From contig WHUZ01000001.1 of NCBI GenBank assembly GCA_015179045.1, positions 310,001 to 374,000 on the forward strand: a stretch of DNA of 64,000 bases. The letters run 5' to 3'. The position numbers and the translations under genes were made by a program. Origin of the DNA: Kalaharituber pfeilii. Its lineage: Eukaryota; Ascomycota; Pezizomycetes; Pezizales; Pezizaceae. Numbering within the stretch: position 1 is the stretch's first letter; each line of letters begins with the position of its first letter. Shown here piece after piece: positions 43,380-53,600 of the stretch. A model generated the notes under the pieces. That model searched no databases. It saw only the letters and a program-made list of their open reading frames with translations, and was not told the DNA's origin.

Positions 43380-43740
43380 TTTTTTTTTTTTTTTTTTTTT
43401 ATATATATCAGTACTCGCATGCCGCCCTATGGGCTATGGCGAGTTATATAAAGCGTGACAAAAAAAGATAGCCATGAACAAGCATAAGCAAATGAAAGTA
43501 AAAACAAAGACAAACGAATAAGATAAAAGTCAAAGTTATTTCATGCCCACAAAACTCTGTCCCTCCCTATATCCGTCTATCATTCTTTTGTGCGCCTTAT
43601 CCACAATTGATGTAATCAAAACAGCGATCCGAAGCACTTCCTCCTTCTTTGACATCAAGCACCTTATAAAACATAACCAACTTGGGTGTGCCCATCCAGA
43701 ATACAGGACAAGAAAGGAAAACATGTAATTCATCTTCAAC
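43380..43740 (-). mobile_element. LINE 3' fragment (family 1) with possible coding remnant
   Basis: Poly-T, ATATATATCAGTACTCGCAT, a perfect hairpin complement and an A-rich 3' UTR. The minus-strand frame 43739-43539 may be the eroded end of the LINE ORF, but no knuckle is visible. The left border is clear; the right border and duplication are not (AAGCGT recurs at 43374 and 43451). Confidence 0.55.
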
Positions 43741-44018
43741 TCATGTTTTGTGCAATCTGCGATCCCATAGTGTAATATCGGTATCCAAGTTGCTTGAACG
43801 CATTTTCTCTCGGCGATATCGCATCACTCAGCGCAGCAGGGACGCTGGAAGTAGCATAGATTGATGGAGGAGCTCTGGCAATATCAAACGATGTCCTGGT
43901 CATTCGTGCTGAAACTACGAGTGAGCGGAAAATTGGATTTAACGAGAATGTAGAACACTCCGTTGAATACCCTGATAAACATCTACCCATATATGAGTAT
44001 GTCCTTGTGTCTATGTCC

Positions 44019-45040
44019 TCATAGCTGCATCTCAATAGCTCCTCGCTCCAGCAGAAGTGAAACCACATCAGTATTGCTTCTCTGTCTTGCAGCTGCTAGT
44101 GCACTCCCATGATCACCACCCACAAGGTTGATGTCAGCCCCTCGCTCCAGCAGAAGTGAAACTACCTTCAAGCTCCCCTTATATGCCGCAGCAGTCAGAG
44201 CAGTCCCAAGAACACCACCCACAAGGTTGATGTTAGCTCCCCGTCCAGCAGAAGTGAAACCACATCCAAGCTGCCCTTGTAGGCGGCAGCAGTCAGAGCA
44301 GTCCCAAGAACACCGCCCGCAAGGTTAACATTAGCCCCTCGCTCCAACAGTAGGGAGACTACTTCCAACCTGCCTTCCCATGCAGCCGCAGTCAATGCCG
44401 TCCCATAATTACTGCCCACAAGGTTGATATCAGCTCCCCACTCCAGCAGAAGCGAAATCACCTCCAAGCTGCCTTGGCAAGCTGCAGCAATCAGAGCATT
44501 CTCCAGTACGCTGCCCACGAGGTTGACATCAGCGCTTCGCTCAAGCAGAAGTGAAACCACCTCCAAGCGGCCCGTGCATGCAGCAGCTGTCAGAGCAGTC
44601 CCATAATTACCACCCACAAGGTTGATATTGGCTCCTCGCTCCAGGAGTTGTGAAACCACCTCCAAACTGCCCTCCCGTACAGCAGCAGCAAGAGGAGTCC
44701 CGTAATCACCGCCCACACGGTTAACATCAGCTCCTCGCTCCAGCAGTAGGGAGACTACTTCCAAGCTGCCTTCCCATGCAGCAGCTGTCAGAGCAGTCCC
44801 ATAATCACTGCCCACAAGGTTGGCATCAGCTCCTCGCTCCAGCAGAAGTGAAACCACCTCCAAGTGGCCCGTGGATGCAGCAGCAGTCACAGCAGTCCCA
44901 TAATTACCACCCACAAGGTTGATATCAGCCCCTCTCTCCAACAAAATGGAAATCAGCTCCAAGCTGCGCACCATTGCTGCTGCAGTTACAGCAGTTCCAT
45001 ATATCTTGCTCACACAGTTCACATCACCTCCACGTTGCAT
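44019..45040 (-). repeat. Ankyrin-coding 99-bp tandem repeats, about 11 units
   Basis: Each 33-residue unit follows LEVVSLLLERGADINLVGGN, YGTALTAAA and a short variable link. DNA units are nearly identical outside a few codons. A frame break near 44245 lies between units 8 and 9, and the last unit ends in a stop at 44019 after RGAIEMQL. Confidence 0.85.
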
Positions 45041-45081
45041 GATGAGTTCCACGGTCCATTGGTTCTGGCCCTCTGCAACGG

Positions 45082-45584
45082 TATGAGCGGGCGCGAGGCT
45101 GCTCAGTCAACTATGCGCGGTTCCTCTACTAGGTGGTCCTCGAGTCACTGTCCGAAGGAGGCGAATCGCTATCTTGAGTAGTAGAAAGTCTCGATATGTG
45201 TATATTCGGCAATGGCAGTAGCGAGTAGAATGTGTAAGTACAATAAAAGAGTGCGGGAATGTGGTAAGTAGGAAAAGGAAGTAGTATAACGGCGCGGCGA
45301 TATCTACATGACTGTAGAAGACAGAGTAATCGTGCGTATGTTCAAATGGATGATGTGTGTATTGTATATCTGTGTATGATACATGTGCAAAAGGAACAGA
45401 ACCTCTTTATACCGCAGACCGTTCGGTCATTTCTAATCAACCCGGCTTACCCTCATCCTCACGTGCCCGTGCTACTTCACTATTGCTCTTGAACTTCCAC
45501 GTGACCTACGGCGTTATCTGAGCCCAGCGCCAGCGCGGTTAGTAAATAAGTAGCAACTAGCAAGTAGGCGCGCGCCGCCTACCA
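45082..45584 (-). mobile_element. About 503-bp insertion splitting the NLR, solo-LTR-like
   Basis: CAACGG occurs at 45076-45081 and 45585-45590. Excising one copy with the intervening DNA rejoins the ankyrin reading frame exactly (HIAV then EGQNQW). On the minus strand the insert starts TGGTAGGC and has a TATAAAGAGG box about 150 nt in, as in an LTR. The 3' end is ...GCTCATA(C), not a canonical CA, so the class is uncertain. Confidence 0.65.
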
Positions 45585-48500
45585 CAACGGCGATGTGTAG
45601 CAAGGAAGTCCCATCTGCATGCAGTTTTAATGTTCATGTCTGCACTCTCGGACTGCCATAGCCAGCTAACCAACTGTCCGAGACCTCCTAGCGCAGCGGC
45701 AAAAGCAGGTGCCGACTTTACTGCAGATCCGATCTTGTACTTCTCAAATTGAAAAACTGAGTCGAGCAGCCAGTCTACCCATCTCATGTAACTTGCAGTC
45801 ACTTCATCAAAAGAACTCAAAAAGCTATTCAGTAAAGGAATTTCAAGTCCCTGCATAACTGACCTGCTACTTGATAGTAGTACTAGATCCTGATATGACC
45901 TGCAATGTCGGAACCAGTGCATAGCGGAATACGGATATAGAGGACTGACTTGCTCAATTTTTTCATTTGATACCTCTAGTCTGCGTGGACCCTGAAGGGT
46001 CCACAAACACGCTTCCGCCACGTGAAGTTGTGCATCGATTATGTCCCACTGGTGTCTTTGTGTTTCCAGATATTCATTCACCGACAGGTGCGCAAATCGA
46101 ATAACGTCCAATCCACGGTCCCATATGCGTAATCCTCCACAAAAAGAAAGCACAACCTCTATTTCAACTGCTGGCTCTTGATCGCTTATGTCTGTGCTTA
46201 GAGAGATGCTTGGGTCGAGCGCTATAGCAGCAATGATTTCTCGGGGTGTAAGGGGTCTGCAGGAAACTAGCATCCACTTGAGTGCACGCTCAGCCAAGAG
46301 AGGCCCACTTCCTTCCTGTGAATTTATTGCAGTCATAATCTCATCATAAACACCGCTTAAACTCTTGGGAAGCTTTCCCAATCGACTACGGATGTCCTTC
46401 TCGAGTCGAAGCTTGCATAGATCGTGTATTTGGTACTCTACCCAAAGAAACCTTATTCAAGTAAGTTCACTTAGCGCTCAGGAAGCATGAAATGCAATGT
46501 CATATGTCGTAGCGGATGGTGGCGGCCAGAGGGATAACTTACATTCCGTGTGCATCTCTTAATAGGACCTGCTGGATCTGGTCTCGTAGGGATGCTGAAA
46601 TCTCGCCCCGAAGGAGTTGCTTTGATTTAATCCTTCTATCAAGCTCCATTTCCACATAGTTTCTGATATCCTGAGCGTTATCTCGTGCTTCAATGCTGAC
46701 ATAGGGTACATTCTTCAGAGAATCTTGAATGTCTAAGGAAAGCCGGCTGGACACAAGTACCTTCACAGTCCAGGAACGGTTCGAATTGATGATGGAAATG
46801 ATGGCCTCTAGGATAAAGCAACGGACATCCTCAGAACATTCGTCAAGTGCATCTAGTATGATGACAGGGTGTTGATAGCACTCCAGAAGCTTTATGATGA
46901 GTTTGATACTCATTGTAGCAGGCAGGTGCTCGCGGGCAGAGGGATCTTGCTGTTGTTGTTGGTAGGCCTCTATTGCTGGTTTGCAAATGGTCCTGCTATT
47001 AGGGCATGCAAGTTGTTTAATGAGTGAAAGTAATATTTTATTTCTATCATGACGGTCCCGTTCGTCCCGCTTGCAGTAGAAAAAGGCGACCTTGTCGGTC
47101 TTTACCTGGAGGTAATCGATGGCCGCCGACCTGATAAAATCAGTTACTGCCTTCTAGCTACTACTTCTAGTTTTTGGCGCTAGGACTAAGGCTATATTTG
47201 GCATATGTCAAGGAAAATTCATACTTACATGAGCTTTGTTTTTCCCGCACCAGCTGAAAAATAAAATATGAGTTATGTGTATTTGGCGACCATAGGGCAG
47301 CGGGCATGAGGTAGGTAGCCTTACGAATTCCTTGTAACCATAATAGTTCCAAATTCTCTGCTTGCCACCAATCACAAAACTCTGCTCTAGCAAACAGCCA
47401 GTCTCCAGTACCATCAACACGTCCTTCCTGTGCAAGGTCGTGGTGACTTTGGTAGGGGACCTCCGAGAGCCATGTGAGGACTTTGATTCTTTCACTTTCT
47501 GGATAAGACGTTAATCCCTGCCTTGAACGCTAACAAAAACATGTAAACATGGGTTCGAGGAAACCTACCCTCGATGCTCTTGTACATCGCACCCATGGTG
47601 GAATCAATTCTTCCCACAATCGGCTCAAAGCAGTTTAGAAGTTTCTTCAGAGCATTGAACTCGTCTAAGCCTTAGTTAGCAAGACCACCACTATCCACAT
47701 AGGTGACGGAAATATGTGCGACCATTATTGGCTTTATTCAAGTTCAGCTGATCTGGGTTAACGTGAAGTTTCTGTTAGCCACCCGCAATCGGACATGTCA
47801 TACTCAGAGTCCAATCCGAAGCTAGCCCGCAGTGCTAGCGCTTGAAGGGTCATTCATACAGCACTTGTCCACCGCGTCAGCGGCTATATTCACGGTCGAT
47901 TCTAGCCCATCAAGCAATTTGATCTTCTCCAACACTTCTCCTGGATTTTTCAAGCTTGCCACAGTACGTCTCACTGGTTTTAGTAATTTTGATATTAGCT
48001 TCTATGCAACCTGCATCTCATGTGTACATGAGTAGCAGATTGCCTTACCAAAACCGCTCATGAAAAGCTCCAAAAAGAGGCTCAGGACGATTAGTATAGC
48101 TGTGTATAAGTTAACAAGTGCTCGCCGGAGGTCTTCTGTAGCCCTTGCAACTGTTGGAGACACCTCCGAAGTGAGGTATAGTTGTTCGTACACCATACAA
48201 CGGCTTACTAGCATGGTAACTCGTTCCATCCCGACAACAGCAGCTGCCATATTCTCCTCTCCGCTGATTAAAACCTACACTAGGCAAACTCATGTACACT
48301 AGGCGTTAGTCTCAAGCTCCAGGAAGGCAAAGATAATGTATGAATAGAGGGATAAACACAGATCTAGGCTGAATGTGTAAAGGGGCGATTTGCCGAATTT
48401 GGGGTATAAAAATGGATAAGAAGACGGCAGAAAGTTGAGGGGAGTATGCAAAATAGTTGATTGACAGTTCGGGAAAGTATTGCAGGATTCAAACCGTCAA

Positions 48501-49106
48501 GATAAATCGCACTCCCGCCCATGGCAAGGCAGTGTATACTGGATTAAATTGTATCGCTATGTCTCCTATATGCTTGAATGATTCAATCCATCCCGTTATT
48601 GCTTCCGCCTTTTCTCGCACATCTATTACCCTTTGTCCCCACTTCAATTTCCAACGTCTTGCTTCACATCTCACTTGAGCTTCTTTGGCAGTCATCAGCA
48701 GTTCTTCCAGAAATTCCTGTTTTCCAGAAACGATTTCAGATTTTATTCCTACTTCCTCCAAGAGACTCTTGCGCCCCATAGGGAGATTTTCAAGTGCTGC
48801 CATCCATAGATCCTTTGATCCTACTTGTTCATTACAATTTCCAGTAAATGCACCCTCTTGCTGCTCATCGGATCTCATTGTAGATTTATTTTTTTGAGGA
48901 TCATTTTCTTTTGCGGACAGATTTCCATCATGTTTGTTGGCAAGATTATTGCTAGGCTGCTTTGTTAGTTCCGTGATAGTCGCGTCATCACAACGGTCCG
49001 CGATGGTGATATCCAGATTCGCGTTTGGTGAAGCATTTTGTGAGCTTGAGCTTGAGCTTGATCTGAAGAGATCGTAGAACCTGTCTCGCTTGCAGGATTT
49101 CTTCAT

Positions 49107-51919
49107 AGGAGCGTTATAAGTTATGACTGTCTGGAATCGTGCCTGGTAATGAGCGCCGAAATTAATATATTTGGACACCTAGTGTTCATTCGGTTCCGCC
49201 GGTGCTGGGGAAGAGCTTTAGTACGTATTCTGAACTGGTTTGTTTCCTCCTTTGAATGACATTCGCTATCTATAGTATAACGTGGAGTGCTATTTGGACC
49301 TTGACTTCTATCGATGGCTATGGTGCCAAGTCATTACGGGAGAGGTACTGTTCTTGGTTAAGGAAACTACAGTTGTACCGTGCCGAACTGCCCCTACATG
49401 GCCAATCTCCCCTCTCTTCAGCCTCACAACAGGTGCGCCACCGGCGTTTTGGCCTGCAATACCGCTAGCAATACAGACGAAGATCTGTGATTTGAGAATG
49501 GGTGGTGTATGTTGAGATTAAGGGGCTTCTGCTCGGTTCGAGACTGGACTGCCCCCAGTTTTACTCCTTCCCATCGGATTCTCCCAAGTTCCCCACCTCT
49601 AGCCTTGCCTCCTCCTTCTTGTCAACTTCCAAGCGATGATTCCTGCGCCAACCAGAATCCTACTTCGTTTATAGACAGCGTTTACATAAGGCTCCGCCAA
49701 GATACAGTAAGTACGCCTCACGTCCTACAGGTAAGCGCTGTATCATACCACCACCATCGAGGGGTAGTGCCAACCAGACTACAGTCTACGCTTGCTACAC
49801 CAGATCGCTCAAATCTGGTTCAGTATAGCCCGGTTCCGGTATAGAATAAAATGCATGGCAGACAGGGGGTCGATAAAAATTTTGTAAATTGAAAAAATTT
49901 ACTGAAATAGGAAAATGAACAAAGTAAACATCAACTTGTTCACATTCCAGGCAAAGACATCAATAAGCGTCGCTCACAAAATCTAGAAAAACGTGGGGCC
50001 TTAATCTGCTTGAGAAGCAACAAATATGTAAATGTTACTAGAACTAAAGAAAAGTTAAGTGAATTTGCTAAATATTTTCAAGATGAATTGGTAAGATTAC
50101 TGTCCTTTAACTTAACTTTGATATTCTAAGTATCTAATCTATTATTTTAGGCCAACCAGTAGCTGTATCTACTTTATCAGATATTTTAAAATAAAGTGAT
50201 AAGTGGTTTAGTATTTAATCTCAGAAATGATTGTTCATGTAAAAAGAGGCAATGAAGTGCCCAGTTTCCGTTACTTGAACAACATTGTAGCAAGTGATGG
50301 TAGCAGCAGTAGCAGCGGCGATAGCAGAAGCAGTGGCAGCAGTGGTAGCAGCAGTGATGGCAGCCAAGTGTAAAGTGGGGTAGACTAAGATAGTAGGGGT
50401 TGTATCTGGTATAGCGAATACTATTTGTATGGAGACAGGGGGCTACTTGTCTGGAGGTTTTTGTCCGGTCTAGAATTGTTAGGGCTTCCGGTAGCAATAG
50501 TCTGGTTGGCACGACCCCCGACCGGACGGTAGCAAGGGTGATTTGTATAGGGGAACGGATGTCGCAAGCAGAGGCCATCCAATATAGCAAGAGTAGACTG
50601 TATGTACCACCTACTTGATGGATGGTACGCATACAGTAAAGTACTGGCTGGCAAGAAAAGTGTCCGATTGGCTGAGTAATTCATGCACATTCTGGGACTG
50701 TATTATGCAGTGTTTAGTACGCACGGTATGCAACTATGTACGAATGCCTGCTAATCAAGGCAATATTAATTCAGCGGGGTGGAGCCTACATGGGTCTAGG
50801 TACATGGAATAGCAACGCTGGGAAGCTTACTGATTCGAAAATGGAATGATGAAGCTGGAGAAACAGTTGGGCAGGCTGCTATGGAGGAGTGTAGTGTAAT
50901 ACAGCATTACAGTAGTGGGTTGCTCGGCACTTACTGCAGCACACATGGAAAAGGAAAAACCTTTCGTTGTGAGAATGCAGGAGTGATTTGAAATGGTGAT
51001 GTCATACAGGGGACGTTTTTGTAGAAAGGTAAGGACTTCTGCCCAGGGACCCTGCCATGACGAAGCAGCAAATGCCAATGGCACTTGTTCGCCCGATCGC
51101 TCGATCGGAAACTCGCGGCTGGGCTCTTTGGAAACGTAATCCCGAATGCAGTGCGGTGATTTTTCGTTCGCAGATCGGCCTTGGCATATGCTCCTGGCCG
51201 CTAGATGTCTGCTGATGTGGGATTACAATTCCAGACTTCCTTCAAAGAACGATTGCAGAATGGAATGAAAATTTTGCCAGTGCATATGGCTTATCGAAAT
51301 TGCATGTCGTGGATTTTAGAGCAACAGCGGCATCACTGTATTCTGCGGCGAAGGAGTAGTTGAGCTTCACAAAAACCCATTTGTGAATGATCAAAGCCTT
51401 AAAGGTAATGGAAGGGATCCATGTTATGCCAAGAAGGGTGGTCTTGAGGGTACTTCCAGGTAATGAGAGGAGCACCTGAGGAAACATGCCAGCGGGACAG
51501 CCTTCTATATACTTGTATGCTATCAAACATCAGAGTTTAGAAGGGTCTCAAAGTTGTCCTCAGTCAACCAAGATGGAAGAATTAATACATCGTACTCATT
51601 ACTAAGAGGACACAAAGATATTGGGCTAATTATCTCAACATTGAGTGACATGAAAGTTCAATTCGGCTTCAGCACTAAACTTATCTGAAGCAGGTCCGCA
51701 ACAATGTATACAATACGACCCTCGCCAGTTTTGCACCTATTGACTGCAAAGGGAATTCCGGATTGCAGTATCCCGAATCATATATTCATTGTCAACAAAG
51801 TTCATTTACAACAAAATAAAGCTTTTGGACTTGGAAAAAACTTCAATTATAAACAAAACCATGATATAGAAATCGTTTTGAAACATCATGACCACCCCGT
51901 CTGTGTAAAGCTTTCAGAA
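49107..51919. other. Intergenic with inverted and trinucleotide repeats
   Basis: GTGCCAACCAGACTA occurs at about 49768 and inverted near 50505; TACAGTCTACGCTTGCTA at 49790 is inverted near 50590. Both suggest a diverged element spanning about 49740-50620. AGCAGTGGC/AGCAGCGGC triplet repeats fill 50293-50362 and explain a Cys-rich minus-strand ORF there. No gene is supported. Confidence 0.45.
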
Positions 51920-53600
51920 CTAGAAGCGGACATAGCTCAAGACTTTCTTCCCCCACGGCAAGTTCTCATACCTCTCCAGCATTCGGATCTCTTCTTCATC
52001 CTCTCCTCTCCTCCCAGTCATCAAATCAACCTCCGCTAATGGTATGAGCCGTGTGCGATATATAAGCTTATATCCTCCCCACATAATCAAGAAAATCGGC
52101 ACACCAATAAACCCGCCAAAGAAGACCTCGGCATTGGGATTTGCGCCCCCTATTGGGAATAGGCTGACATAAAATTGGCATACAACCATGAACGACACGG
52201 CGAAGAACGCGAATATGCTGGCCCATGGCCAAAGGAAAGCCGTGAATGCGAACCGACGGTTGACCCAGTCTCCCTCACCTTGGGTTTTCATTGCCGCACG
52301 GAACCGCCAGTTTGCAGCGATAGTGACCAGCCAGGAAAGGAAGAATGCCATACCACTTAGACTTGTAAACCACCCGAAAACTGTCGCCCCTGTGGAACTC
52401 ACATTGAGATAGCAAATTCCAGACCCTATAAGCGAGGTGAAAGCCAGTGCATAGTACGGTCTCCCTTCTCGGTCTGTTCGTACGAACACTGACCATGCCA
52501 TTCTGTCTTCGGCGAGGGCAACAAGCACTCGGGAGGAAATATATATGCTGACGCTACCAACCGAGCACACACAAATCAGGACCACCGCATTGAGTAGGTC
52601 TGGAAGTACCTTAATGCCTGCCGATTTGATTGCAATGACGAACGGGCTTGACCCAGCGTTCTTTCCTCCAAGAAGATCTCCATGATTAGAGGGCACCACG
52701 AAAGTCACAAACAGCAAGCTAACGACATAAAAAATTATCATACGCCACATGAGTGTCCGAATGGCACGAGGGATGTTGTAACGTGGGTGCTTTGCCTCAC
52801 CGGACACAATACCGACCACCTCTGTACCTCCGCACGCGAAAGCTGCAGTCACAAAAACCGATGCAAGGCCCTTAAATCCATTCGCCAACGCCCCCGGGTC
52901 CACCCAGTATTCACCTCCGTGTTTTTGGCCGTCCGGTCCACCCCCAGCCATGACTACCCAGATGACCACGATGAACACAACGATACTGATAACCTTAAGG
53001 GTGCTGACAACAAATTCCACCTCTCCAAATATTTTGACAGAGAAGCAATGGATACACAGATTGATTACGATAAACAGTGAGATCCATACCGCGGTATGCA
53101 CACTTGAGGTCCAATATTGTATTAATATATTCGCCGCCGTAGCCTCTGCAGCAAACACCGAAACCCAGCAGAGCCAGTATTGCCATCCCATTGCGAAACC
53201 AAGGGCGGGATCGATAAACCGAGTTGCGTATCGGGTAAAAGAGCCAGACACCGGAAACAGGACGGTCATTTCACCCAGTGATTGCATCATGATGAAGAGA
53301 CTGATACTGATGAGAAGGAAGGCGGAGACCAGGGAGGCAGGACCGCCGCGGTGGAGAGCGGCGCCGGAGCCGATGAAAAGACCAGTTCCAACGTTTGAGC
53401 CGATGGCGATCATCTGGAGACGGTCGTGTTCATATGTTAACCATTTCGATGTCCATTTCACTATAGCAGGAAATCGGGTATACCTGAATGTGCCTCGCCT
53501 TCAACTTCCGCTTTAGCCCCGCATTTTCAACAACCACAGGCCCTCCAGTTTCTATTGACGCGGAGGGAGATCCCGTCGGTACGGCATTCTTCTCTTCCAT
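51920..53600 (-). CDS. Amino-acid permease (APC superfamily, YAT family)
   Basis: Exon 1 is 53600-53484 and exon 2 53413-51920, joined over a 70-bp intron (GTATAC...CTCCAG), giving 536 residues. The junction recreates the family-typical KARHIQ-MIAIGSNVGTGLFIGSG. A start at 53461 inside the intron is therefore rejected, and the ATG at 53600 is chosen. About 12 hydrophobic segments follow, with landmarks such as TRYATRFIDPALGFAMGWQY, CGGTEVVGIVSGEA and PYYALAFTSLIGS. Family members import amino acids with protons across the plasma membrane, usually under nitrogen control. The substrate cannot be told from sequence. The short acidic C-tail ends WGKKVLSYVRF. No decay is visible. Confidence 0.93.

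Larger units (their letters stand above)
44019..49106 (-). pseudogene. Broken NLR: NACHT_N - NACHT - ankyrin protein
   Basis: Read from 49106 (first ATG; the upstream in-frame triplet is GTG), exons are 49106-48495, 48274-48049, 47973-47860, 47664-47569, 47498-47325, 47253-47229, 47130-46543 and 46451-45557: 2730 nt, 909 residues, all introns GT-AG. Residues about 60-300 form a NACHT_N region (ALENLP, RRWKLKWGQR, ALPWAGVRF). About 350-405 precede the P-loop (VLTWLS, YQSHH, GTGDWLF). The P-loop GIPGAGKTKL is at 406-415, Walker B VIILDALDEC at 505-514, then a sensor SSR and a winged-helix-like region with GMFLWVEYQI near 611. The ankyrin half (45040-44019) is cut off by a TGCA duplication at 45616-45623, a 0.5-kb insertion at 45082-45584 and a one-base loss near 44245. 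Fungal NLRs of this build act in non-self recognition and programmed cell death. A truncated NACHT-only product may still be made. Confidence 0.82.

Noticed and set aside
50186..50632. Cys/His-rich 148-codon minus-strand ORF
   Set aside because: Composition comes from AGC/GGC triplet repeats at 50293-50362.
51920..53461. Permease starting at 53461
   Set aside because: The first 16 residues lie in a clear 70-bp intron; splicing to the upstream exon restores the conserved N-terminus.
52682..53516. Long plus-strand ORFs opposite the permease
   Set aside because: Antisense shadows of the conserved membrane protein.
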